Below are positions 18,967-26,149 of a DNA stretch of 32,615 nucleotides, piece by piece. A program made the position numbers and the translations under genes. The DNA lies in NCBI GenBank assembly GCA_025355955.1, contig JANXYP010000038.1:1-32615 (forward strand), in the 5' to 3' direction. How positions within the stretch are numbered: position 1 is the stretch's first letter; the number at the start of each line of letters is the position of its first letter. Below the pieces are notes generated by a model, which worked only from the letters and a program-made list of their open reading frames with translations, ran no database searches and was not told the origin of the DNA. Source of the DNA: Chloroflexota bacterium (GTDB lineage: Bacteria; Chloroflexota; Chloroflexia; QHBQ01).

Positions 18967-19896
18967 GTGATTAACTGGCTACAGGAGAAGGTGACGCAAA
19001 CGCGGCCAGCGCCGATGGTGATGGCCGCGGGCGAATCCAAGCAGGCGAAAGGGGTAAACAAGGGTGCGGCTGCCGACGCTGCGCCGACCCCTGCGCCGAA
19101 GCTGACCAAGCAGAAGCGGGCCGCCGATGGTGGCCCGCGGATCATCGCGATCGCCAATCAGAAGGGTGGCGTGGGCAAGACGACCACCACCGTCAATCTC
19201 GGCGCGGAACTGGCGACCATGGGGCGGCGAGTGCTGATTATTGACCTCGATCCACAGGCGGCAGCCACCTACTCGCTGGGCCACGACCCGGAGGGCATTA
19301 CCAAAACCATCTACAACGCCTTCGTCAAGAAGGACGCGACCATGCGCGAGGTAATCCTGCCAACCAGCGTGGAGAACCTGTCCATTGCCCCAGCCAACCT
19401 GGATCTGGCGGGCGCGGAACTCGACCTAATCCACAATTATACCCGTGAGCGGGTGCTGAAGGAAGCGGTGGCTACGGTAGCCGCAGATTACGATTATATC
19501 CTGATTGACTGTCCTCCCAGCCTGACCCTGCTGACGGTCAACGCCTTCGTTGCCAGCACCGAGGTGCTAATCCCGCTGCAAACCCATTTGCTTAGTCTGC
19601 GCGGGGTGACACGGCTGCTGGAGACGATCAAAGAGATCAGCGCGCTGAACCCCACTCTGAAGGTGACTGGCATCCTGCCCACGATGTACGATGGGCGTAG
19701 CAACTTGAACCGCGAGATCCTGGCAACGATTAGCCAGGTGTACAGCGGGCGGGTGTTCAGGAGCGTGATTCGCTATGGAGTGGCCGCCGCCGAAGCGCCG
19801 GGGCAGGGCGTGCCGGTGCGCCTGTATGCGCGAAGCAGCCCGGTGGCGAAGTGCTACGAGGCGCTGGCGAAGGAGATTATTGCCGATGAACGCTGA
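18967..19896 (+). CDS. parA: ParA/Soj-family partition ATPase
   Basis: IIAIANQKGGVGKTTTTVNLGAELATMGRRVLIIDLDPQAAATYSLG, DYILIDCPPSLTLLTVNAFVASTEVLIPLQ; GTG start 18967 with GGAGG at 18956-18960. Confidence 0.93.
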   Translation: MINWLQEKVTQTRPAPMVMAAGESKQAKGVNKGAAADAAPTPAPKLTKQKRAADGGPRIIAIANQKGGVGKTTTTVNLGAELATMGRRVLIIDLDPQAAATYSLGHDPEGITKTIYNAFVKKDATMREVILPTSVENLSIAPANLDLAGAELDLIHNYTRERVLKEAVATVAADYDYILIDCPPSLTLLTVNAFVASTEVLIPLQTHLLSLRGVTRLLETIKEISALNPTLKVTGILPTMYDGRSNLNREILATISQVYSGRVFRSVIRYGVAAAEAPGQGVPVRLYARSSPVAKCYEALAKEIIADER

Positions 19897-19963
19897 CGCA
19901 AACGCCCACCCCAACCCCTCCCGGCGGGCGGGGAGCTATAGTCAAGGAGCTAATTGCCGATGA
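19886..19963 (+). CDS. candidate 25-aa coupled mini-ORF 1 (MNADANAHPNPSRRAGSYSQGANCR)
   Basis: AAGGAG 10 nt upstream of ATG inside the parA 3' end; TGA 19961-19963 overlaps the next ATG 19960-19962. Confidence 0.35.
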   Translation: MNADANAHPNPSRRAGSYSQGANCR

Positions 19964-20033
19964 GCGCTGACGTATACGCCCACTCCAACCCCTCCCGGCG
20001 GGCGGGGAGTTACAGTCGAGGAGTCAATCGCCG
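19886..20033 (+). repeat. two tandem 74-bp units at the parA-parB junction
   Basis: 19886-19959 and 19960-20033 align over full length with about ten substitutions; each carries CAACCCCTCCCGGCGGGCGGGGAG. Confidence 0.9.
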
Positions 20034-20037
20034 ATGA
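19960..20037 (+). CDS. candidate 25-aa coupled mini-ORF 2 (MSADVYAHSNPSRRAGSYSRGVNRR)
   Basis: AAGGAG upstream; TGA 20035-20037 overlaps the parB ATG 20034-20036. Confidence 0.35.
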   Translation: MSADVYAHSNPSRRAGSYSRGVNRR

Positions 20038-21014
20038 GCGTTGAACGAGGCAGCAAGCCGCGCAAGAGTCTGGTGCCGCAGAGTACCTGGCAGCGGTTGG
20101 CCGAGGCCAGCCCCGACGAGGGTACTCGTCCATTGGCGGGGGCCAAGCTGATCGAGACAGGTCGGGTGGTGGCGGATCCTAGCCAGCCGCGCAAATACTT
20201 CGAGGCGGGCGGGATGGCCGAGCTGATCGCCAGCGTGCGCGAGCGGGGCATTTTGCAGCCGATCACAGTGCAGCGGCAGGAGGATGGCAACTTCCGCATC
20301 ATCACCGGCGAACGACGCTGGCGGGCGGCCAGCGCATTGGAGATGCCCTACGTGCCAGCATTGGTGGTAGAGTTGACCGACAACGAGGCGCGGCTGGACC
20401 GCGTGGTGGAGAACCGCCAGCGGCGCGGGCTGCGCGATTACGAGATGGCAGTGGCGCTGCGCGAGATCAAGCGCGACCTGGCTCACGACAATCCAGGGAT
20501 GAGCAGCAACGAGCTTGACGAACTAACCGGCAAGCAACTGGGGATGAGCGGGCGCAGTGTGCGGAACTTCCTGGCAATGATGAATGTGCCGCAGGAGATA
20601 CGTGACGAACTAGGTGAGGACTTCAGCGAACTGGCGACCCGCGGCATATCGCTGCTGCGTGATCACCCTGAGAAGCGCGATGCGCTGGTTAAGGCGATCA
20701 AGAAGCATGACCTGAGCGGGCGGCAGACGGTGGAATTGGCGCGGCTGTTGAACGACAAACCGGGGATGAGCATGAACGACATGATCGCGCTAGTGCAGAA
20801 CGAGCCATCGCGCCGCGCCGCCTTCGGTGGGCGCAAATCATACATCGAACTGACGACCCGCATCAGCCAGGCGAATCGGCTGGTGGAGAACGGCGCGCTG
20901 GCGGCGGCATCAGACCAGGAGCGCGACGACCTGCTGCGCCTGCTGCAACCGCTGCTCGATTTGCAGCAGCAGATTGTGGCGGGCGATGCGCGGCTCGGAC
21001 GGCGGAAGAAGTGA
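20034..21014 (+). CDS. parB: ParB-family partition/DNA-binding protein
   Basis: QPRKYFEAGGMAELIASVRERGILQPITVQRQEDGNFRIITGERRWRAASALEMPYVPALVVE, HTH LTGKQLGMSGRSVRNFLAMMNVPQEI. Confidence 0.9.
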   Translation: MSVERGSKPRKSLVPQSTWQRLAEASPDEGTRPLAGAKLIETGRVVADPSQPRKYFEAGGMAELIASVRERGILQPITVQRQEDGNFRIITGERRWRAASALEMPYVPALVVELTDNEARLDRVVENRQRRGLRDYEMAVALREIKRDLAHDNPGMSSNELDELTGKQLGMSGRSVRNFLAMMNVPQEIRDELGEDFSELATRGISLLRDHPEKRDALVKAIKKHDLSGRQTVELARLLNDKPGMSMNDMIALVQNEPSRRAAFGGRKSYIELTTRISQANRLVENGALAAASDQERDDLLRLLQPLLDLQQQIVAGDARLGRRKK

Positions 21015-21037
21015 TGAATGGTGAATGGTGCATGAAA

Positions 21038-21211
21038 CAACCGGGGTCATGATGACCCTGGTTGGAGCAGCGTATTCATGATGAATGCTGAGGGTAAGCA
21101 ACCGTACTCGTAACAAGTACGGTTCAATCGCAAATCAGGTAAGGTTAGCAACGGGTGTCATGACGACACTGGTTGAATGGGGAGCAACCGGTGTCATGAC
21201 GACACTGGTTG
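21038..21211. repeat. array of five short palindromes with covarying stems
   Basis: 21038-21064 CAACCGGGGTC-ATGAT-GACCCTGGTTG; 21068-21090 CAGCgtATTC-ATGAT-GAATGCTG; 21100-21124 AACCGTACT-CGTAACA-AGTACGGTT; 21149-21175 CAACGGGTGTC-ATGAC-GACACTGGTTG; 21185-21211 CAACCGGTGTC-ATGAC-GACACTGGTTG. Confidence 0.85.
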
Positions 21212-21241
21212 GATGAGAAACGATGAAACGGGGTACGCTAC

Positions 21242-22120
21242 ATGGACGGCGACGCGGGCAAGCTAGAGGTGATTACCCCACTGACCGAGAAGGTGGTTGA
21301 CTTCTATGGCGATCAGATACCTGTGGCTCAAGCAAATGGTGATGAGCTGTATGTGCCGTTGCGCCCATTGGTGGAGGCGATTGGGCTTGATCGGGGTAGC
21401 CAGCAGAAGCGCATCCAGCGTGATAAGGTGATGGCGAAGCGTTCACGGTTGGTGGCAATGCGCGGGGTAGATGGTCGGGTGCGCGATCAGCTTTGTCTGC
21501 CACTGGATCTGCTGCCTGGCTGGCTGTTCGGCATAGATACCAGCAGGGTGCGGCCTGAGATTCAGGATAAACTCGACCTCTATCGAGAGCAGGCTTTTCG
21601 CGTGCTGTGGGGTGCGTTCAAGGGCGAGATTATGCCCTATGCTGCCGCCCCAGCGACCAGCGGGTTGACGACGGCGCAGCAGACGTTGGAGATGATCACC
21701 GCAATGCAGCATCTCGCCCAGCAGCAGGTGGAGATGGAGCGGCGGGTGACGAACGTGGAGGGCCGCCAGGAGACGATGGCGAACTATATGCGCGGCTTCA
21801 TCGAGGATACGCGCAAGCGGCTGCAAGATTCGGATCAGCGCGTAAGCGGGCTGGAACTGCGTCTGGATGCGGGCGCGACTATCAGCGAGGCGCAGGCAGC
21901 GGAGATTGCCCTGGCGGTGAAGAACGTGGGCAACGCGCTGGAGCAGCACGGCAGCAGCGGCGGCTACGCCAAGGTTTATTCAGAGATGTACCGCCGCTAC
22001 CGGGTTAGCTCATATAAGAACCTGTCGCGGGCGAAGTATGATGAGGTACTGGCCTGGTTGAGCCGTTGGTATGATGAGATTAGCGGCGCGAAGGCAGAGC
22101 CAAACGAGGCAACCCAATGA
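21242..22120 (+). CDS. phage antirepressor-like protein (P22_AR_N-type N-terminus)
   Basis: VDFYGDQIPVAQANGDELYVPLRPLVEAIGLDRGSQQKRIQRDKV...LPLDLLPGWLFGIDTSRVRPEIQDKLDLYREQAFRVLWGAF. Confidence 0.8.
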   Translation: MDGDAGKLEVITPLTEKVVDFYGDQIPVAQANGDELYVPLRPLVEAIGLDRGSQQKRIQRDKVMAKRSRLVAMRGVDGRVRDQLCLPLDLLPGWLFGIDTSRVRPEIQDKLDLYREQAFRVLWGAFKGEIMPYAAAPATSGLTTAQQTLEMITAMQHLAQQQVEMERRVTNVEGRQETMANYMRGFIEDTRKRLQDSDQRVSGLELRLDAGATISEAQAAEIALAVKNVGNALEQHGSSGGYAKVYSEMYRRYRVSSYKNLSRAKYDEVLAWLSRWYDEISGAKAEPNEATQ

Positions 22121-22977
22121 CAACGCGGCGCGAACAGCCAGAGCCAACCAGCCCAAGCGCGATAGTCGACGTGGGGCGGATGGGCGAACAGTTCGAGCGG
22201 GCGGGCGAGACCGCGCTGGCCGCGGTATGGTATGAGCGGGCGGGACGACAGTCCCAGGCGGCCTGGCAGGCGGATGCGGCGATTGACTATTACCAGCGGG
22301 CGCTAGCTTTGCTACCGTCGGGCGATGAATATGCGGCGCGGCGGATGGATATGCAGGAGGGTTTGGCCGAGATGCTGTTCTCCCAGTCGCGGCAGGATGA
22401 AGCGATTGCTGCCTATGATGCGATGCTGAAGGCGGCAGAGGTGGCGGGCGATCGCCAGGATCGCGCCCACGCACTGAATGGATTGGCAATGGCGAAGTGC
22501 GAAGTGGGACAGCATCAGACGGCGTTGGCGCACGCAACCCAGGCGGAGGAGTTGGCCCGGGCAGCGGGGGCGCAGTACGAGGTAGCCGCCGCAATGCAGC
22601 GTCAGGGCCTGGCGCAGCTAGGGATGGGTGATAAGGAAGTGGCGCAGCAAAGGGCGGAGCAGGCGTTGTTGTTCAATAGCGCGTTGTCGGCTTGGGATGA
22701 GGCAGGCCATTGCTTCAACCTGCTGGCGCGGGCGGCAGACAATGATGACGAGGCGCAGCAGCTTGCCAACAATGCGCTGACCGCTTATCGCAAGGCGGGC
22801 AACCGCTGGGGGATAATGACGATGCTATGTTACCTGGGTGACAAGCAGCGGGCGGCTGGGTACAGCCAACCGGACAGTTACAGTGAGGCCTTGATAATCG
22901 CCCACGAGATAGGCAACCTGAAGGTAGCGCAGATGATTAGCGGAGAGCAGATCATGGGGATGAAAGAGATGACATAG
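22117..22977 (+). CDS. TPR-repeat protein
   Basis: ATGA overlap with upstream gene; repeats such as ERAGETALAAVWYERAGRQSQAAWQADAAIDYYQRALAL. Confidence 0.75.
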   Translation: MTTRREQPEPTSPSAIVDVGRMGEQFERAGETALAAVWYERAGRQSQAAWQADAAIDYYQRALALLPSGDEYAARRMDMQEGLAEMLFSQSRQDEAIAAYDAMLKAAEVAGDRQDRAHALNGLAMAKCEVGQHQTALAHATQAEELARAAGAQYEVAAAMQRQGLAQLGMGDKEVAQQRAEQALLFNSALSAWDEAGHCFNLLARAADNDDEAQQLANNALTAYRKAGNRWGIMTMLCYLGDKQRAAGYSQPDSYSEALIIAHEIGNLKVAQMISGEQIMGMKEMT

Positions 22978-22997
22978 CTACTTGCGATGGGCAGAAA

Positions 22998-23033
22998 AAA
23001 GCGAGGAACGGGGGCCATCCATTCCTCGCCTTA
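22998..23033 (+). terminator. hairpin downstream of the TPR gene
   Basis: GCGAGGAA cgggggccatcca TTCCTCGC; T tract poor. Confidence 0.45.
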
Positions 23034-23362
23034 CTGACAATTTAGCCTGAGCAGAAGAACGAACTTCCGGGCTGTGAGAGGGCATGAAAGTTCGAGCTTC
23101 GTCCGCTTCCTGAAAGCCATTGCTGGCGGTCGGGCTGGAGTCCTGTTTGCCGCAGGTCTCTCTTATGTCTATATGATACTCTAAGTCTGGCGACTTGTCA
23201 AGAGGTTGCGGGCATCACTTTCCATAATAACGCCAGTAAAAAGTTGAAAGTTGAAAGTTGAAAGTTAAAACCAAAAAGTTAGCATGGTTGTAGGGTTTGC
23301 GGCCTAACTCAAAACTCAAAACTCAGCACTCAAAACTTCAGGACGAAGGGAGGTGATGCAGG

Positions 23363-25045
23363 TTGGCAACCAGGATAGCAGTAGATACGGCGATGGAGCA
23401 GGCGGAGCAGGCGGAGCAAGCGGAGCAGGGGGAGCAAGCGGCGGCGCAGCGCAGCACGGTGGTACATGGGCTGGGCGAGTTGTCGCTGGCGCTGGTGCGC
23501 GATTGGGCCCCGCTGCTGAAGTCCTCCGGGGTCGGCCTGCTCGCCACCATTCATGCGTGGGAGGAGCAGAATCCGCGCAGCCCCTTCTATGGTTGGATGC
23601 ACCTGGCGCAGGAGACGCTGGCAGCCTATCTGGATATGGGCCGCACCAGCATCATCCGCTATCGCAACCTGCTAGACACTTGCGGGCTGATTGAGCAGCG
23701 CGAGGTTAGTTACCACCGACCGGGGATGAAGTTGCACCAGACAGTGCTGCGGGTAAGCCGCGCTGAGGTACAGCCCTCGCTGCGGCTGCTGGAATATCTG
23801 ATCTTCGAGGCCGAGGATTGGACGCGCAAGCATACTGCCTGGCTGCTGACCGACTTCCAGCCACCGAGGGACGACAGCGAACTGGGTCGGCTAGTGGCAA
23901 CCATGCGCCGTGCTTACCAGGTGAGCGTCGGCAGCAGCGGCATCGCGGTGATTACCGAGGGTGAGCGGCTGACAGTAGCAGGCAGCTTTGCGGCGCGATT
24001 GCTGCAACGCGAACTGGGCAGCCAGCCTCTACTACTGGAAGTTGAACGTTACAAGTTGAAAGTTGAAAGTGGCGTAGGTAGCGAGAGCGATGTTTCACCG
24101 ATGAACAATGGTGGGTTGGCCACGGCTGTTGAACCCTCGCATCGACTCTCCATTGATGAAAGCGATGTTTCACCAGTGAACAATGCTGGGTTGGCAAAGA
24201 GGAGGCAGCGGTGGCAATCTAGGTCCACTAATGGCAGAGATGTTTCATCAGTGAACAATGCTACGCCGAGCGGTGTTTCAGCAGGAGTCGGCGGTGAGCG
24301 CAGCATTGTTTCACCAGGAGTCGCAAATAACGCTAACGTTTCTTTGTCTCTTAACGTAAAGAATAATAACAACGTTAACGCTGATGGGGAGAGCGACTTT
24401 GCGATTGCGGCTCTAGGGGCAAAGCGGATCACCGACGAAGGCAGCGTACAGTGGCATATCCTCTGCCTGCAGCAGATGGGGCGTTCGCTGTACGAGCAGG
24501 CGATTGCCACCACCGAGCGGGTGGTTGCCAGTGGCAAACTGCGCGGCAAGAGCGGAGGCTACTTCACCAAGACGGCGATCGCCCTGGCGCAACAGCAAGG
24601 CATCGTGCTAAAACGAGGGGGCGGGGTGGAACGTTACAAGTTGAAAGTGGAAAGAGGCGCTAGCAATAGCAGTGTTTCAGCAGTGAACAACGGTGCAAGT
24701 GCATCTTCAGCAGCCTATCAGCCGAGCGATGTTTCACTAGTGAACAATGGTGAACCAATAGCCAGCGATTCACCAACCCGAACCTATACCGTGCCGGGGA
24801 TGGCGGCGCGGCAGGCGTGGCAGGCGGCGCTAGCCGAGCTTGAGGCGCGGTTGAACGGGCCAGCCTGGTTCGGCTGGCTGCGCCATGCTCACCTGCTGGC
24901 GCTTGAGGATGACACTGCAGTAGTCGGCACGCCCAGCGGTGGGTTGGCCGAGGTGATGACCCGCCGCCACGCCGCCGAGGTAGTCGAGGTGATGAGCGCG
25001 GTGCTGGGCCGGCCAGTGAACGTGGAGTTTGTGACGCGATGGTGA
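23363..25045 (+). CDS. putative replication initiator: wHTH N-terminus, repeat-rich linker, DnaA_N-like C-terminus
   Basis: wHTH-like LAQETLAAYLDMGRTSIIRYRNLLDTCGLIEQREV; C-terminal AWQAALAELEARLNGPAWFGWLRHAHLLALEDDTAVVGTPSGGLAEVMTRRHAAEVVEVMSAVLGRPVNVEFV resembles DnaA domain I-type modules; TTG start with GGGAGGTG upstream. Confidence 0.7.
   Translation: MATRIAVDTAMEQAEQAEQAEQGEQAAAQRSTVVHGLGELSLALVRDWAPLLKSSGVGLLATIHAWEEQNPRSPFYGWMHLAQETLAAYLDMGRTSIIRYRNLLDTCGLIEQREVSYHRPGMKLHQTVLRVSRAEVQPSLRLLEYLIFEAEDWTRKHTAWLLTDFQPPRDDSELGRLVATMRRAYQVSVGSSGIAVITEGERLTVAGSFAARLLQRELGSQPLLLEVERYKLKVESGVGSESDVSPMNNGGLATAVEPSHRLSIDESDVSPVNNAGLAKRRQRWQSRSTNGRDVSSVNNATPSGVSAGVGGERSIVSPGVANNANVSLSLNVKNNNNVNADGESDFAIAALGAKRITDEGSVQWHILCLQQMGRSLYEQAIATTERVVASGKLRGKSGGYFTKTAIALAQQQGIVLKRGGGVERYKLKVERGASNSSVSAVNNGASASSAAYQPSDVSLVNNGEPIASDSPTRTYTVPGMAARQAWQAALAELEARLNGPAWFGWLRHAHLLALEDDTAVVGTPSGGLAEVMTRRHAAEVVEVMSAVLGRPVNVEFVTRW
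23395..23440 (+). repeat. 9-bp (GAGCAGGCG)n microsatellite encoding (EQA)n
   Basis: MEQAEQAEQAEQGEQAAA. Confidence 0.8.
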
Positions 25046-25183
25046 GGGTAGTTCTGAGTTTTGAGTTTTGGGTTATGAATTAGAAAGCAATGTTTCAGCA
25101 GTGAACACTGGTGGGACGATCAGTCGAAGGCAGTTTTGAGTTTTGAGTTTTGAATTGGAAAGCGGTGTTTCAGCAGTGAACAG
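24091..25183 (+). repeat. iteron/parS-like repeats TGTTTCANCAGTGAACANTG, at least seven copies plus two divergent
   Basis: 24091, 24166, 24241, 24673, 24730 (in CDS), 25091, 25164 (after stop); divergent TGTTTCASCAGGAGTCG at 24274 and 24307; all same orientation. Confidence 0.85.
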
Positions 25184-25322
25184 TGGCAGGAATCTAGTTT
25201 TATGTTTGTAGGGACGAACCATTGCCCCCTTGCGGGTGGCAAATAGTAGGAAATTGGTCATGATACATATAGCATTATGGGAAAAGTTGTGATACAATAG
25301 CAGGGCGAATAACAGTTCGCCC

Positions 25323-25616
25323 CTACGAAACTTGCTCGCCACCGCGCAGCAATTTGGCAGCAAGCCAGGCGAGGAGCATGACGACCAGCAGCGCGACAAG
25401 GGCGGCATAATCAATGCCAGCGAAGCCGAGCGGCGGCAGCGGCTTGAACAGGAAGCGAAATGGTAGGGTCAGCGGGTTGCTGGCAGCAAGCAGCAGGCCG
25501 ACTATGGGTGAGGATGGATCCACGCCGATGGCGAGGAAGATGAGGCGGGCGACCAGCAGCAGGATTAGGATGGCGAAGATAGCCCTTACTAGTTGGGCAG
25601 CGAGCAGCTTATTCAT
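25323..25616 (-). CDS. YggT family membrane protein
   Basis: MNKLLAAQLVRAIFAILILLLVARLIFLAIGVDPSSPIVGLLLAASNPLTLPFRFLFKPLPPLGFAGIDYAALVALLVVMLL. Confidence 0.85.
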   Translation of the reverse strand: MNKLLAAQLVRAIFAILILLLVARLIFLAIGVDPSSPIVGLLLAASNPLTLPFRFLFKPLPPLGFAGIDYAALVALLVVMLLAWLAAKLLRGGEQVS

Positions 25617-25779
25617 GCTGCGATTATAACATACCCTATCGGATAAGGAGGTTTTATCGAGAAGCAACGAGCGCAATACGAGGAACACCACAACGGAATA
25701 TTAACCTTTATCTGGCGTAAAAAGGCGCGTCCTTCGACGAAAGTCGGGGCCAGGGGACGCAGCTAGGAGCGCAGCAGGA

Positions 25780-25974
25780 ATGACCCTGGAAGTGAGAGTC
25801 TGGGTGTCAAGTATCCGCGACGGTTGGCAGGTAGACCGGGCGCGGCGGCCTCGCCAAACGATGGCGGGTGAGCAATTGCTGGAACAGCGTGAAGGGCAAT
25901 GGTTGCTATTCTACATCCTAGCCCAGCAGATGAACCAGCGACAGGCGAACGACAAGATTAAAGCCCAAAGATAG
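25780..25974 (+). CDS. small hypothetical protein, 64 aa
   Basis: Open frame ending just upstream of a strong terminator. Confidence 0.35.
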   Translation: MTLEVRVWVSSIRDGWQVDRARRPRQTMAGEQLLEQREGQWLLFYILAQQMNQRQANDKIKAQR

Positions 25975-25984
25975 CTGGTGATAG

Positions 25985-26034
25985 AACAAACCGACCCGGT
26001 GCATTTGAATGTGCATCGGGTCGGTTTGTTTTTA
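25985..26034 (+). terminator. rho-independent terminator
   Basis: AACAAACCGACCCGGTGCA tttgaa TGTGCATCGGGTCGGTTTGTTTTT. Confidence 0.85.
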
Positions 26035-26051
26035 TGGGATTTGGCCCGTCG

Positions 26052-26149
26052 TTATACCAATTCGCAGAGGAGAGACTGGATTTATCTGTAGGGGCGCGGA
26101 TTTAGCGTGACCATCCGTTTTACACTGGCACTATAGCGATTTGGCATTA
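26052..26149. mobile_element. degenerate MITE-like element of the TACCAATT family
   Basis: TTATACCAATTCGC ... GCGATTTGGCATTA, imperfect TIRs; internal TGTAGGGGCG. Confidence 0.5.

Noticed and set aside
19775-19963. 62-aa ORF as a whole
   Set aside because: Its first part is an alternate frame inside parA; only the last 25 codons from ATG 19886 have an RBS.
21038-21211. Tandem rho-independent terminators
   Set aside because: No T tracts follow the hairpins; covarying short dyads in an array fit sites or RNA structure better.
24091-25183. Possible CRISPR array
   Set aside because: Repeats of about 20 bp with irregular spacing (33-366 nt), mostly inside an ORF, and no cas genes.
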